Positions 1-8,456 of a stretch of DNA of 64,000 bases are shown here, one piece after another. The notes below the pieces were generated by a model. It was not told where the DNA came from. It ran no database searches and worked only from the letters and a program-made list of their open reading frames with translations. The stretch's first letter is position 1; each line of letters begins with the position of its first letter. Source of the stretch: Lachnospiraceae bacterium. GTDB lineage: Bacteria > Bacillota > Clostridia > Lachnospirales > Lachnospiraceae. The stretch spans positions 62,001 through 126,000 of the forward strand of contig CAJTGB010000009.1 in assembly GCA_910575835.1 (NCBI GenBank), written 5' to 3'. Position numbers and translations under genes: made by a program.

Positions 1-1797
1 GTCCAACGTCACCACTCTCATGCTGTTGCCCTCGCAGAACTTTCTTGTAATCGTACGTTTCAGCGCAACACGGATATTCTCCGTGATAGAATCCAGATCC
101 CGGACCGTCATGGACGAATCTACGATCGTCTCCATGATAGTCTCCATATCCTTGATCGGAATCCCTTCCTTCAGAAGATTGGTTAAGATCTTCTGGAAAT
201 TACCGTAAGAGATCAGCTGCGGAATCAACTCATCAACAAGCTCCGGCGCCTGCCGCTTCATGTTCTCGATCAGACGCACTACCTCTGGACGATTCAGCAG
301 CTCATGCGCATGCTTCTTCACAGTCTCAGACAGATGCGTCAGCATAACAGAGAGCGGGTCGATAACCGTATATCCGTAGATCTCCGCCATCTCCTTCTTA
401 TCCACTGTGATCCATTTACTAGGAATACCATATGCAGGCTCGATAGTATCTATACCATCAATCTCTTTCTCGAGGTTCGGCGGCTCTAACGCAAGGTAGT
501 AATCTACCAGGATCTCGCCCTTGGCGACCTCCTCGCCCTTGATCTTGATCACATACTGGTTCGTATTCAGGCTGGAACTGTCACGCAGCCGTATGGAAGG
601 GATCACAAGTCCCATCTCCTGCGCATACTGCCGGCGGAAGATGACGATACGGTCGATCATCCTGCCTCCGCTCGCCTCATCTACTAGAGGGATCAGGCTG
701 TAACCGAATTCCATCTCGATCGGCTCTACAGACAGCAGGTCATATACACTGTTGATATCCTTGAAGTTCTCCTCTTCTTCCATCTGGAGCTGCTCGGCTT
801 CCGCCTGGCTCATGCCGCCTCCCGGCACCATGCCCGGTTCCGGGACCATCGCAAATTCCTGCATACGGCGCAGGAGATACCATCCGCCCAGCATCATGAC
901 CAACGCGATCACTGCCAGCTGGAACTTCGGCATTCCCGGAATCGCGATCAGGATCGCCAGCACGCCGCCCGCGGTCATGATCGCCTTGGGCTGTGCTCCG
1001 AACTGTCTTGTTACATCTATATTCAAACTGTCTTCCGCAACCGCACGTGTTACGATCATACCCGTCGCCGTAGAGATCAGAAGCGCAGGGATCTGTGATA
1101 CCAGACCGTCACCTATCGTTGCGATAGAATATACCTGAAGCACTTCGGTGAATCCCATAGTGCCCTGCACCATACCGATCACACAGCCGCCAAGGAAGTT
1201 AACGGCTGTGATAATCAGGGACATGGTCGCATCACCTTTTACGATCTTGGTGGCACCATCCATGGATCCGTAGAAATCCGCTTCCTTCTGGATCTTATAA
1301 CGTCTTGCCTTCGCTTCATCCTCTGTGATCAATCCGCTTCCTAAGTCCGCGTCGATCGCCATCTGTTTACCAGGCATAGCATCCAGGGTGAATCTCGCCG
1401 CTACCTCAGCGACACGTTCCGCACCCTTGGTGATAACGAGGAACTGAACTAATACGATGATCAGGAATATGATAACGCCGACTACAACATTGCCCTGGAG
1501 AACGAAATCGCCCATGGACTGGATCACCTGGCCCGCCGTACCCGAGTTACTAAGGATACTTCTTGTTGACGAGATATTGATCCCTATACGGTATAAGGTT
1601 GTAATAAGAAGCAGGGACGGGAAGATCGAGAACTCCAGTGCCTCCTTGATATTCATACTGACCAGAAGAATAATCAGCGAAACGGCAATATTTAAAATAA
1701 TCATTACGTCCAGAAAAAACGGACTTAACGGTATGATCAACAGCAGTACGATCATGACTACGATCAATGATACCACATTATTCAATATATTCTTCAT
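1..1797 (-). CDS. flhA: Flagellar export gate protein FlhA, partial (3' end outside window)
   Basis: FlhA forms the ring of the flagellar type III export gate in the inner membrane and docks export substrates through its cytoplasmic domain. The reading frame runs from an ATG at 1797 (MKNILNNVVSLI) to the window edge without a stop. About 599 residues are visible, so roughly 80-100 C-terminal residues are missing. The first ~320 residues show several hydrophobic segments and the FHIPEP-type stretch (FSIFPSLLLITTLYRIGIN, AMPGKQMAIDADL). The rest is the soluble domain (YGYTVIDPLSVMLTHLSE). It starts 3 nt after the flhB stop, as expected in the export-gate block fliO-P-Q-R-flhB-flhA. Confidence 0.97.
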   Translation of the reverse strand, partial: MKNILNNVVSLIVVMIVLLLIIPLSPFFLDVMIILNIAVSLIILLVSMNIKEALEFSIFPSLLLITTLYRIGINISSTRSILSNSGTAGQVIQSMGDFVLQGNVVVGVIIFLIIVLVQFLVITKGAERVAEVAARFTLDAMPGKQMAIDADLGSGLITEDEAKARRYKIQKEADFYGSMDGATKIVKGDATMSLIITAVNFLGGCVIGMVQGTMGFTEVLQVYSIATIGDGLVSQIPALLISTATGMIVTRAVAEDSLNIDVTRQFGAQPKAIMTAGGVLAILIAIPGMPKFQLAVIALVMMLGGWYLLRRMQEFAMVPEPGMVPGGGMSQAEAEQLQMEEEENFKDINSVYDLLSVEPIEMEFGYSLIPLVDEASGGRMIDRIVIFRRQYAQEMGLVIPSIRLRDSSSLNTNQYVIKIKGEEVAKGEILVDYYLALEPPNLEKEIDGIDTIEPAYGIPSKWITVDKKEMAEIYGYTVIDPLSVMLTHLSETVKKHAHELLNRPEVVRLIENMKRQAPELVDELIPQLISYGNFQKILTNLLKEGIPIKDMETIMETIVDSSMTVRDLDSITENIRVALKRTITRKFCEGNSMRVVTLD

Positions 1798-1800
1798 CTT

Positions 1801-2862
1801 CTACTCCAACTTTTTATTCATACGGAATACCTCTACAAGGATCTCCGCTACCACTCCATAATACTCTGCAGGTATCTGTCCGCCAAGAGGGGTCGAGGCA
1901 TAAATCCCTCTCGCAAGAGGTTTGTTCTCGATCACCGTCACCTTATTAAGTTCCCCGATCTCCACGATCTTAAGAGCGATCAAATCCTGTCCTTTCGCGA
2001 TAACGACAGGAGCATTATCGTGGTCTATGTCATACCTGAGGGCAACCGCATAATGCGTAGGGTTACGGATGATAACATCTGCATCCGGCACTGCCTGCAT
2101 CATTCTGCTTCTTGCCATACTCTGCTGAAGGCTTCGGATCTTACCCTTAACCTTGGGATCTCCTTCCATCTGCTTATACTCTTCCTTGACTTCCTCTTTC
2201 GACATCTTGATCCCCTTCTCATAGGACCAACGCTGATAGAAGTAGTCAAAACCGGCAATCGCCGCGAATACAAGCCCAATCCTCAAAACCATGCCCATGA
2301 CCTCTTTCAGGACATAAGCAAATGAATTCGCCGGATCCACATCCATCATCTGTGCGATCATCACAAGCTCATCCTTAAGGATCCCATACAGTATCACCGC
2401 CAGGATAACGATCTTGACTGACGACTTCACAAGTTCTACCACCTGCTTCGCGGAGAACATATTCTTAATCCCCTTAAGCGGGTTCAGCTTACTGAGCTGG
2501 AACTTCAAAGGCTCCTTGGTGAACAGGAATCTGGTCTGTATTCCCGTTGCGATCACACTGATGGCAAGACTAATCACTCCCAGCGGGAAGATGCATTTTG
2601 CCAGCGTAGTCACAGACTTCATACCTATGATCTGCAGATTATTCAGAGACAGTTCCTCCATCTCTGCGATCGAAGACACTTGAAATATCAACGTATCCCT
2701 TAGCGCCCTGTAAATTGACGGAAATAACATCTGTAAACAATAGAAACACCCGATAAGCGAAGCGACCACGATCACGTCTTTACTTGAGGCGACATGACCT
2801 TTCTTACGTTGGTCCCTCCGCTTCTTAGGTGTGGCTTTTTCGGTTTTTTCATCTGACGCCAA
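1801..2862 (-). CDS. flhB: Flagellar export switch protein FlhB
   Basis: FlhB is the membrane protein that switches the flagellar export apparatus from rod/hook to filament substrates. The 353 residues match the family length. The basic N-terminus (TEKATPKKRRDQRKKG) is typical, four hydrophobic segments follow, and the autocleavage motif NPTH lies at residues 267-270 (VIIRNPTHYAVALRY). The gene sits between fliR and flhA with very short spacers, so it is translated from the flagellar polycistron. No fliR-flhB fusion is present, unlike in some clostridia. Confidence 0.98.
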   Translation of the reverse strand: MASDEKTEKATPKKRRDQRKKGHVASSKDVIVVASLIGCFYCLQMLFPSIYRALRDTLIFQVSSIAEMEELSLNNLQIIGMKSVTTLAKCIFPLGVISLAISVIATGIQTRFLFTKEPLKFQLSKLNPLKGIKNMFSAKQVVELVKSSVKIVILAVILYGILKDELVMIAQMMDVDPANSFAYVLKEVMGMVLRIGLVFAAIAGFDYFYQRWSYEKGIKMSKEEVKEEYKQMEGDPKVKGKIRSLQQSMARSRMMQAVPDADVIIRNPTHYAVALRYDIDHDNAPVVIAKGQDLIALKIVEIGELNKVTVIENKPLARGIYASTPLGGQIPAEYYGVVAEILVEVFRMNKKLE

Positions 2863-2892
2863 AGGTTTTCACTTCCTTTATGAAAATCTCAT

Positions 2893-3660
2893 TTATAAGA
2901 ATGTCAGTATTCCTCCGACCGACTTCATCATGGTCGTCATGATCTTCTCTATGAATTCGCCCGTCGGGGCAAACAGAAGAACCAGAAGGCCCATACCAAC
3001 GATTAATTTCATCTGGATATTAATTACAAATATACTGATCTGCGGTACAACCTTGTTCAGGATCCCTACACCCATCTCCACCAGGAATTCCGCCGCTATC
3101 ATGGGGATCGCAAGTCTCAGCCCCATCTCCACACATTCCAGAAAGATATCAATAATACGAAGAGCCAGCCCCTCCGTGACCACGATCCCTCCATAGGGAA
3201 CGATCTCGGCTGATGTGAGCAATATCCGCATCAATGCAAGATGGCCGTCCACCGCGAAAAAAAGCAGTATCAGCCATGTCTGAAGCAGACTTCCTGTTAC
3301 AGGCATCTGCGCATTACTCTGGGGATCATACACAGTAGCCATGGACAATCCCATCTGATAATCTATAATATATCCTGCAAAACTCACAATAAAAAAAAAC
3401 AAGTGCATGACGTACCCGACTACATACCCCGCCGCAAACTCCTTCAGCAGAAGAAACGCAAATTCCACCGTACTGACGATCTCAAACGCATCTTCCATTG
3501 AAGATGAATAGACTGTGAGCGCCAGCACAAAGATCAATCCTGCCTTTACCCGCGCCGGTATATTATTTCTTCCCAGTATCGGATTCATCAGGACAAACCC
3601 CGACATCCTCATGAGGATCAGGGAAAACAGAGTCAACTGCGCGATACTATCAATCGACAT
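2893..3660 (-). CDS. fliR: Flagellar export gate protein FliR
   Basis: FliR is a core component of the FliP5Q4R1 export gate. I place the start at the ATG at 3660 (MSIDSIAQLTLF) because GAGGAG lies 7 nt upstream; a GTG at 3675 is in frame but has no ribosome site. The protein has about 255 residues with six or more hydrophobic segments and the conserved NPILGRNNIPARVKAGL region near the N-terminus. A run of nine T (coding strand) at 3391-3399 encodes the FFF of LFFFIVS and could be a slippage site. It is followed by flhB and preceded by fliQ with a 16-nt gap. Confidence 0.97.
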   Translation of the reverse strand: MSIDSIAQLTLFSLILMRMSGFVLMNPILGRNNIPARVKAGLIFVLALTVYSSSMEDAFEIVSTVEFAFLLLKEFAAGYVVGYVMHLFFFIVSFAGYIIDYQMGLSMATVYDPQSNAQMPVTGSLLQTWLILLFFAVDGHLALMRILLTSAEIVPYGGIVVTEGLALRIIDIFLECVEMGLRLAIPMIAAEFLVEMGVGILNKVVPQISIFVINIQMKLIVGMGLLVLLFAPTGEFIEKIMTTMMKSVGGILTFL

Positions 3661-3676
3661 GTCATCACTCCTCACA

Positions 3677-3937
3677 TTATCCCTGTATCAACCGGAATAT
3701 CTTCGTTGTAAAATCCTGCAGTGATTCCAGCATACTATTACCGGTGAACACAAGGATCACACCGATTACCAGCAGCTTCGGAACAAACGTAATCGTCTGT
3801 TCATGGATCTGTGTCGCAGCCTGTATGATCGAGATCAGGATACCTACCATCATGCTGATTACAAGAAGCGGTCCTGCCAATTGGATCACCATCACAAACA
3901 CTTCATACATCAGATCGCCAACTTCGCCGTTTGTCAT
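3677..3937 (-). CDS. fliQ: Flagellar export gate protein FliQ
   Basis: FliQ is a small two-helix membrane protein of the export gate. Its 86 residues match the family (typically 86-90), with helices at about 15-40 and 50-72. The sequence (GPLLVISMMVGILISIIQAATQIHEQT, read as consecutive hydrophobic turns) is characteristic. GAGGAGG lies 6-7 nt before the ATG. It lies between fliP and fliR in the conserved order fliP-fliQ-fliR. Confidence 0.97.
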   Translation of the reverse strand: MTNGEVGDLMYEVFVMVIQLAGPLLVISMMVGILISIIQAATQIHEQTITFVPKLLVIGVILVFTGNSMLESLQDFTTKIFRLIQG

Positions 3938-3950
3938 ATATTATGCCTCC

Positions 3951-4616
3951 TCATCCAATCCGGAAACTGTTCACAATCGTTGAGAACAACAACTGCCATC
4001 CATCCACAGTTACAAACAGAAGCAGCTTGAACGGCATAGAAATCATGGCCGGCGGCAGCATCATCATACCCATGGACATCAGTGTACTAGAAACAACAAT
4101 ATCTATCAACAGAAACGGAATATATAACAGGAATCCCGCAGTAAATCCCTTCTTCAATTCACTGGTTATAAACGAAGGAATGACCACCGTCATAGGAAGT
4201 TCTGTAACTTCCTCCACTTCCTCGTTACCTGACATCTCCACATACATATTCAGAGAACTCTTCTCCGTATTCGTCAGCATGAATTCCTTAAGCGGGACCT
4301 GCGCGCGCGCAATAGCTTCCTCCTGGGAAATCTCCTGATTCTTATACGGAATATAAGCCTCCGTATTGATCTCCTTGATCACTGGATCCATAATGAACAG
4401 CGTCAGAAAGATCGCGATTCCTACAAGTACCATATTCGGCGGGGTCTGCTGAACCCCCATCGCATTTCGCAAAAATGAAAGAATGATCACCGTACGCGCA
4501 AAGGAGGAAACCATGATCAAAAGAGAGGGCAGAAGTGATATGACTGTCAGCATCAGCAAAATATCCAATGTAGGAACCTGATTGCCATTTACATTAATTA
4601 ATGGTGAGTCGTACAC
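3951..4616 (-). CDS. fliP: Flagellar export gate protein FliP
   Basis: FliP is the main pore-forming subunit of the export gate. Translation starts at a GTG (4616) whose first base is also the last base of the fliO stop codon (TAGTG), with GGAGGG about 8 nt upstream, suggesting translational coupling. The 221 residues include the family signatures SFARTVIILSFLRNAMGVQQ and, near the C-terminus, the paired membrane segments ending PFKLLLFVTVDGWQLL. It is somewhat shorter than the usual 245-255 residues because the N-terminal signal region is reduced. Confidence 0.97.
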   Translation of the reverse strand: MYDSPLINVNGNQVPTLDILLMLTVISLLPSLLIMVSSFARTVIILSFLRNAMGVQQTPPNMVLVGIAIFLTLFIMDPVIKEINTEAYIPYKNQEISQEEAIARAQVPLKEFMLTNTEKSSLNMYVEMSGNEEVEEVTELPMTVVIPSFITSELKKGFTAGFLLYIPFLLIDIVVSSTLMSMGMMMLPPAMISMPFKLLLFVTVDGWQLLFSTIVNSFRIG

Positions 4617-4966
4617 TACTTTTTCCCTCCTCTTTTTCCTATGTCGCCCAGCTTCTCCATCATCGATTTAAAATCCGGTATCTTAGTCGAACCTTCCTCC
4701 GTATCCGGTTCCAGCGGGAACAACTCTTCATCCCGAAGCTCAGACAGAACATTAACCTGACCGGAGGTAACACCTATGAGCAGATATTTCCCTCCGACCT
4801 GCACGATCGCCACATGTCTGTCCTGTCCCAACGTGATCTGATCGATCATACGCATATACCGGGAGCTGCTGCCGAGGCTCATCCCCTTGCCTATGTACTT
4901 GCTGGCCAGATAGCTCAGATATATAATCACTGCAACCGCAACAAAGGTAGCAATCACTCTCCACAT
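4616..4966 (-). CDS. fliO: Flagellar biosynthesis protein FliO
   Basis: FliO is a single-pass membrane protein that helps FliP assemble. The 116 residues have one N-terminal transmembrane helix (about residues 3-23) followed by a small soluble domain. That domain carries the pattern RYMRMIDQITLGQDRHVAIV and KYLLIGVTSGQVNVLSEL, which is typical of FliO and related to SpoA-like folds. The position directly before fliP supports the call, since the primary sequence of this family is weakly conserved. Confidence 0.93.
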   Translation of the reverse strand: MWRVIATFVAVAVIIYLSYLASKYIGKGMSLGSSSRYMRMIDQITLGQDRHVAIVQVGGKYLLIGVTSGQVNVLSELRDEELFPLEPDTEEGSTKIPDFKSMMEKLGDIGKRGGKK

Positions 4967-4984
4967 ACAATACCTTCCTTAATC

Positions 4985-6436
4985 TTAATGCTGCTCTAAT
5001 GCGATCAGATTCACCTTCATGATCTCGGTGATCCTGATTCCGAAATTATCTTCCACGACTACAACGTCGCCTTTGGCGATACATTGTCCGTTAACAAACA
5101 AATCTACCTGCTCGCCTGCAAGTTTGTCCAGAACTACCAGCGATCCTTTTGTGAAATCAAGGATATCCTTCACCAGCTTCTTCGTTCTTCCGATTTCAAC
5201 CGATATTTCAAGAGGAACGCCCATGATCAATTCCATGTTCTCTTCCTGTTCGCCCTCCAGGACAATACCGTTGTCTGCCTTCAGAGACGTCTGCGCCGGG
5301 GCCTGCACATGTATCATCTTCGGTTCAGGCGCAGCCTTCTTCTGCTCCTGACTCTGCATCTGCATCTGCTGCATCTGCTGCATCTGCTGCATCATCTGCT
5401 GCATCATCTGCATCTGCATCATTGCCACATCCGGGCTCACTGCCTGCTGCGGCACCATCGGCATTGCCGCCTGCTGCGGTACTGCCGGAGCTGCTCCTGC
5501 CGGGGCCGCTGCCGGAGCCGGACTTGGCGCTGGCGCCGGAACTGGGGCCGGACTTGGCGTTGGGGCCGAAGCCGGACTTGGCGCAGGGGCCGAACTATCA
5601 TCCATTCCTGCCAGCATGCGCTCAATCTCTTCCTGGGACATCGTTCCCCCTGAAGATGCCGCCGGGGCCGGTTCTGGCGCCGGACTTGGCACTGGGGCCG
5701 GACTATCATCCATTCCCGCCAACATACGCTCGATCTCTTCCTGAGACATCGTTCCCCCTGAAGATGCCGCCGGGGCCGGTTCTGGCGCCGGAGCGCTTGC
5801 TTCCTGTCCCTTTGCTCCTCCCGGAACATACGGAATGATCGCCTCAGGCGGAAGGAATCCTTCTACCAGTCCCTTTGCCAACGCGATCGGCATAACATTG
5901 AAGAACTCACTCTCAAGCTTATCTGCAATCTTCAGTGTGAATCCAACCACTACCTTCGGCTCGTCATCTACAAAATATTTATTAATAAATTCCTGCTCAT
6001 TTTCCACCTCGAAAGAAATCGGCGTGGAAATATTGACCATTCTTCCCAGGAATTCGGACAATGCTGTCGCGGACGCCCCCATCATCTGGTTCATGACCTC
6101 GCAGACCGCACTGATGTTGATCTCGTTCAGTTCAAAATCCTCATCCGGAATCTCCATGCCCATGACCATCTCTACGATCACCTTGATATCATGCCGCTTA
6201 AGGAGCATGACATTCTCGCCTTCTAATCCTGCAACGTAGGTAATCTCGACGCAGACTGCCGGTTCCACCCTGTCCATCTCAAATTCTTCTTTTTTCACGA
6301 CATTGACGATCGGAGTTGTAATATCTACCCTTGCATTCAACATCGTGGAAACTGCTGTCGCAGACGCGCCAAGGCTGATATTGAGTATCTCGCCTATAGC
6401 ATCTATTTCCAGTTTACTAAAGCAATCTGAATTCAT
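4985..6436 (-). CDS. fliY: Flagellar switch phosphatase FliY (CheC-like plus FliN domain)
   Basis: This is the Gram-positive form of FliN: a C-ring switch protein that also dephosphorylates CheY-P. Residues 1-205 are a CheC-like module with two related halves (EILNISLGASATAVS and EVMNQMMGASATALS, each with the E..N phosphatase pattern). Residues 220-290 hold two copies of MSQEEIERMLAGMDD (230-244 and 266-280), resembling the CheY-binding LSQxEIDALL motif of FliM. A long Pro/Ala then Met/Gln-rich linker follows, and residues ~400-483 are the FliN/SpoA domain (MGVPLEISVEIGRTKKLVKDIL). B. subtilis FliY carries its CheY-binding peptide at the N-terminus; here the motif is internal and doubled. 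Confidence 0.95.
   Translation of the reverse strand: MNSDCFSKLEIDAIGEILNISLGASATAVSTMLNARVDITTPIVNVVKKEEFEMDRVEPAVCVEITYVAGLEGENVMLLKRHDIKVIVEMVMGMEIPDEDFELNEINISAVCEVMNQMMGASATALSEFLGRMVNISTPISFEVENEQEFINKYFVDDEPKVVVGFTLKIADKLESEFFNVMPIALAKGLVEGFLPPEAIIPYVPGGAKGQEASAPAPEPAPAASSGGTMSQEEIERMLAGMDDSPAPVPSPAPEPAPAASSGGTMSQEEIERMLAGMDDSSAPAPSPASAPTPSPAPVPAPAPSPAPAAAPAGAAPAVPQQAAMPMVPQQAVSPDVAMMQMQMMQQMMQQMQQMQQMQMQSQEQKKAAPEPKMIHVQAPAQTSLKADNGIVLEGEQEENMELIMGVPLEISVEIGRTKKLVKDILDFTKGSLVVLDKLAGEQVDLFVNGQCIAKGDVVVVEDNFGIRITEIMKVNLIALEQH
5587..5794 (-). repeat. 108-bp tandem duplication inside fliY
   Basis: Two adjacent 108-bp units (36 codons) encode the same block: an acidic MSQEEIERMLAGMDD helix motif followed by a Pro/Ala linker. 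They differ at a few, mostly third-position, sites. This suggests a duplication that is not brand new and has been kept in frame. Confidence 0.85.
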
Positions 6437-6475
6437 ATTAACCCTTCTCTCCTTCCGGGAACATCACCCCTGTTT

Positions 6476-6916
6476 CTATTTGCCGATATCAATCGCCCTT
6501 TGCGCCATTAACTTCATCGCATTAAAAGCCGTGATATTCGCCTCATAAGCTCTTGTTGCAGACATACCATCTACTGTCTCTTTGACAAGATCTACGTTCG
6601 GCATCATAACATAACCTTCTTCATTCGCATCCGGGTGATCTGGATTATAGACAGGCTGCAGATCTCTCTGATCCTCTACAATCTCCGTTACCCTCACACC
6701 GCCCTTAGACGCCGTGCGGTTCAGAAGGCTGTTGAACTTGCTGCGGAAAGAAGTTGAAGGTACTTCCTGCAATACAACCATCTTCCGGCGGTAAGGGCCG
6801 CCGCTCTCTGTCCTGGTCGTGTTGCTGTTTGCTATGTTCTCAGATGCTATGTCAAGACGCTGCCGTTCTGCCGTCAGGCCTGATGCACTGATATCAAATG
6901 AACTCAAAAAAGACAT
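6476..6916 (-). CDS. flgC: Flagellar basal-body rod protein FlgC
   Basis: FlgC builds the proximal rod of the flagellar basal body. The 146 residues match the family. The N-terminus (SFLSSFDISASGLTAERQR, ASENIANSNTT) is the rod/hook N-terminal signature. The C-terminus (VDLVKETVDGMSATRAYEAN) is the matching C-terminal helix. flgC normally lies between flgB and fliE at the head of this operon. Here that position is empty (fliE and flgB are 45 bp apart, 20295-20339) and flgC sits between cheY and fliY. The gene looks intact. Confidence 0.96.
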   Translation of the reverse strand: MSFLSSFDISASGLTAERQRLDIASENIANSNTTRTESGGPYRRKMVVLQEVPSTSFRSKFNSLLNRTASKGGVRVTEIVEDQRDLQPVYNPDHPDANEEGYVMMPNVDLVKETVDGMSATRAYEANITAFNAMKLMAQRAIDIGK

Positions 6917-6931
6917 AACTACCTCCTTACA

Positions 6932-7291
6932 TTATCCAAGGATCTTCTTAACGGTTGAAAGAACACGCTCTGGCTTAAAAGGCTTAACAATGAAGTCCTT
7001 CGCTCCTGACTTAATAGAATCCATAACCATCGTCTCCTGTCCCATCGCAGAACACATTACGATCGTTGCTCCTGGATCCATCGCTTTGATCTCCTTTAAT
7101 GTCTCGAGTCCATCCTTGTTCGGCATTGTGATGTCCATGAAGACAAGGTCCGGCTTCTCAGCCGTATAAGCTTCTACCGCCTTCACACCGTCTTCTGCTT
7201 CAATAAGATCCGTATACCCTGCCTGTGTCAGCGTATTCTTTAACATCATTCTCATAAACGCCGCATCATCAACTAATAAAATCTTTGCCAT
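6932..7291 (-). CDS. cheY: Chemotaxis response regulator CheY
   Basis: CheY is the diffusible phospho-signal that binds the flagellar switch. This is a single 119-residue receiver domain. Acidic residues D8 and D9, the phospho-acceptor D53 (in LVFMDITMPNKDG), S81 (in VMCSAMG) and K103 (in FIVKPF) are all present. It lies between fliM and flgC, next to its two targets FliM and FliY. An unusually long AT-rich spacer (7292-7369) with a TATAAT-like sequence precedes it and may hold an internal promoter. Confidence 0.97.
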   Translation of the reverse strand: MAKILLVDDAAFMRMMLKNTLTQAGYTDLIEAEDGVKAVEAYTAEKPDLVFMDITMPNKDGLETLKEIKAMDPGATIVMCSAMGQETMVMDSIKSGAKDFIVKPFKPERVLSTVKKILG

Positions 7292-7369
7292 TTTTCTTAC
7301 CTCACTTTGTTATTGTTTATTATCATTATAATTTATATACTCAGATAATTCCATGGATTTATCTGGTAG

Positions 7370-8431
7370 TTATACTGCCTCCGCCTCTGTCTCTGCGCTC
7401 ATAACCTCATCGTCCCCGTCATCCTTATACTCCAGAATACGGTCTTCGATCTTAACTGCAACATTCTTGTTATGTACGCCAAGCTGACCATTGAACCACG
7501 GCTGGCCTGCAATATACAGGGAAACCAGTGAATCCTGCGGCTTATTCAGATCGATGACATCACCCACATGCAAGTTGTATACATCGTCCAGATTGAGCCT
7601 TGCCACACCAAGCTGTGCGGTGACATCCATTCTGGACTCTCTGATATTCTCCAGGATATCCTCACGGGTATTGCGGATTCCGACTCTATCGCTCTTCTTC
7701 GCAAGATGCTTCGTCTTATCAATAATCTCAAATATATTGCTTAAGAGTGTTCCGGGTATACAGATATTCATGGCTCCGTCAATCTCGCCCATCTTGATAT
7801 GGAGCATGATGATCACGACCGTCTCATCTACACTGATCCCCTGGAACATGCTGGGATTCTCCTCGATACTGTCATACTGTGCTTTCAGGCTGATATAGCC
7901 GGACCACACATCATTCATGATCGAAATCGGATACTTGATGATCTTCGCATACAGCGCAAGCTCAATATCCGTATAATTATACGCCATGTCGATGGTCATA
8001 TCCGTGCCCGAACCACCGAGCATACGGTCGATCATCGACCCCATTACCAGAGGACTGATATGGATCAGCACAGGCGGATTCGTAGAACGGTCGGGCAGAT
8101 CTACGTCTACGATCGTAAGTACGTCCGACTCATTCAGCGCATTGCCGAACTCATAATACCTCTGTTCTTCAACCCCTACGACTTCTACTTCACTCGCCAC
8201 ACGGAACAGCCCGTTAATCTGTGAGACTAAGATCCTGGAATAGTTATCATAGATGCTGTTGAGCATCTTTAGTTTATCTTTTGTATACTTCTTAGGACTG
8301 AAGAAATCATACTTTTTGTATTCCTTCTCGGGCTTTTTCGGTTCTTCTGCCTCAGGCGCGCCCCCCGAATCAGCATTCTGCATCGAATTCAGCAGCGCGT
8401 CTATCTGACTTTGCGATAATACATCTGCCAT
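7370..8431 (-). CDS. fliM: Flagellar motor switch protein FliM
   Basis: FliM is the middle layer of the C-ring and the main CheY-P receptor. The N-terminal LSQSQIDALLNSM (about residues 5-17) is the CheY-binding motif. It is followed by an acidic linker, the CheC-like middle domain (from YDFFSPKKYTKDKLKMLNSI to ILENIRESRM), and a C-terminal SpoA domain (GDVIDLNKPQDSLVSLYIAG). The length of 353 residues is slightly above average because of an acidic tail. Confidence 0.97.
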   Translation of the reverse strand: MADVLSQSQIDALLNSMQNADSGGAPEAEEPKKPEKEYKKYDFFSPKKYTKDKLKMLNSIYDNYSRILVSQINGLFRVASEVEVVGVEEQRYYEFGNALNESDVLTIVDVDLPDRSTNPPVLIHISPLVMGSMIDRMLGGSGTDMTIDMAYNYTDIELALYAKIIKYPISIMNDVWSGYISLKAQYDSIEENPSMFQGISVDETVVIIMLHIKMGEIDGAMNICIPGTLLSNIFEIIDKTKHLAKKSDRVGIRNTREDILENIRESRMDVTAQLGVARLNLDDVYNLHVGDVIDLNKPQDSLVSLYIAGQPWFNGQLGVHNKNVAVKIEDRILEYKDDGDDEVMSAETEAEAV

Positions 8432-8456
8432 CCTAAACTCCCACTTTCCTTTATAA

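Noticed and set aside
5084-5838. Several long plus-strand frames opposite fliY (Pro/Leu/His-rich)
   Set aside because: They are shadows of the repetitive Pro/Ala and Met/Gln codons of fliY; they have no ribosome sites and no recognisable domains.
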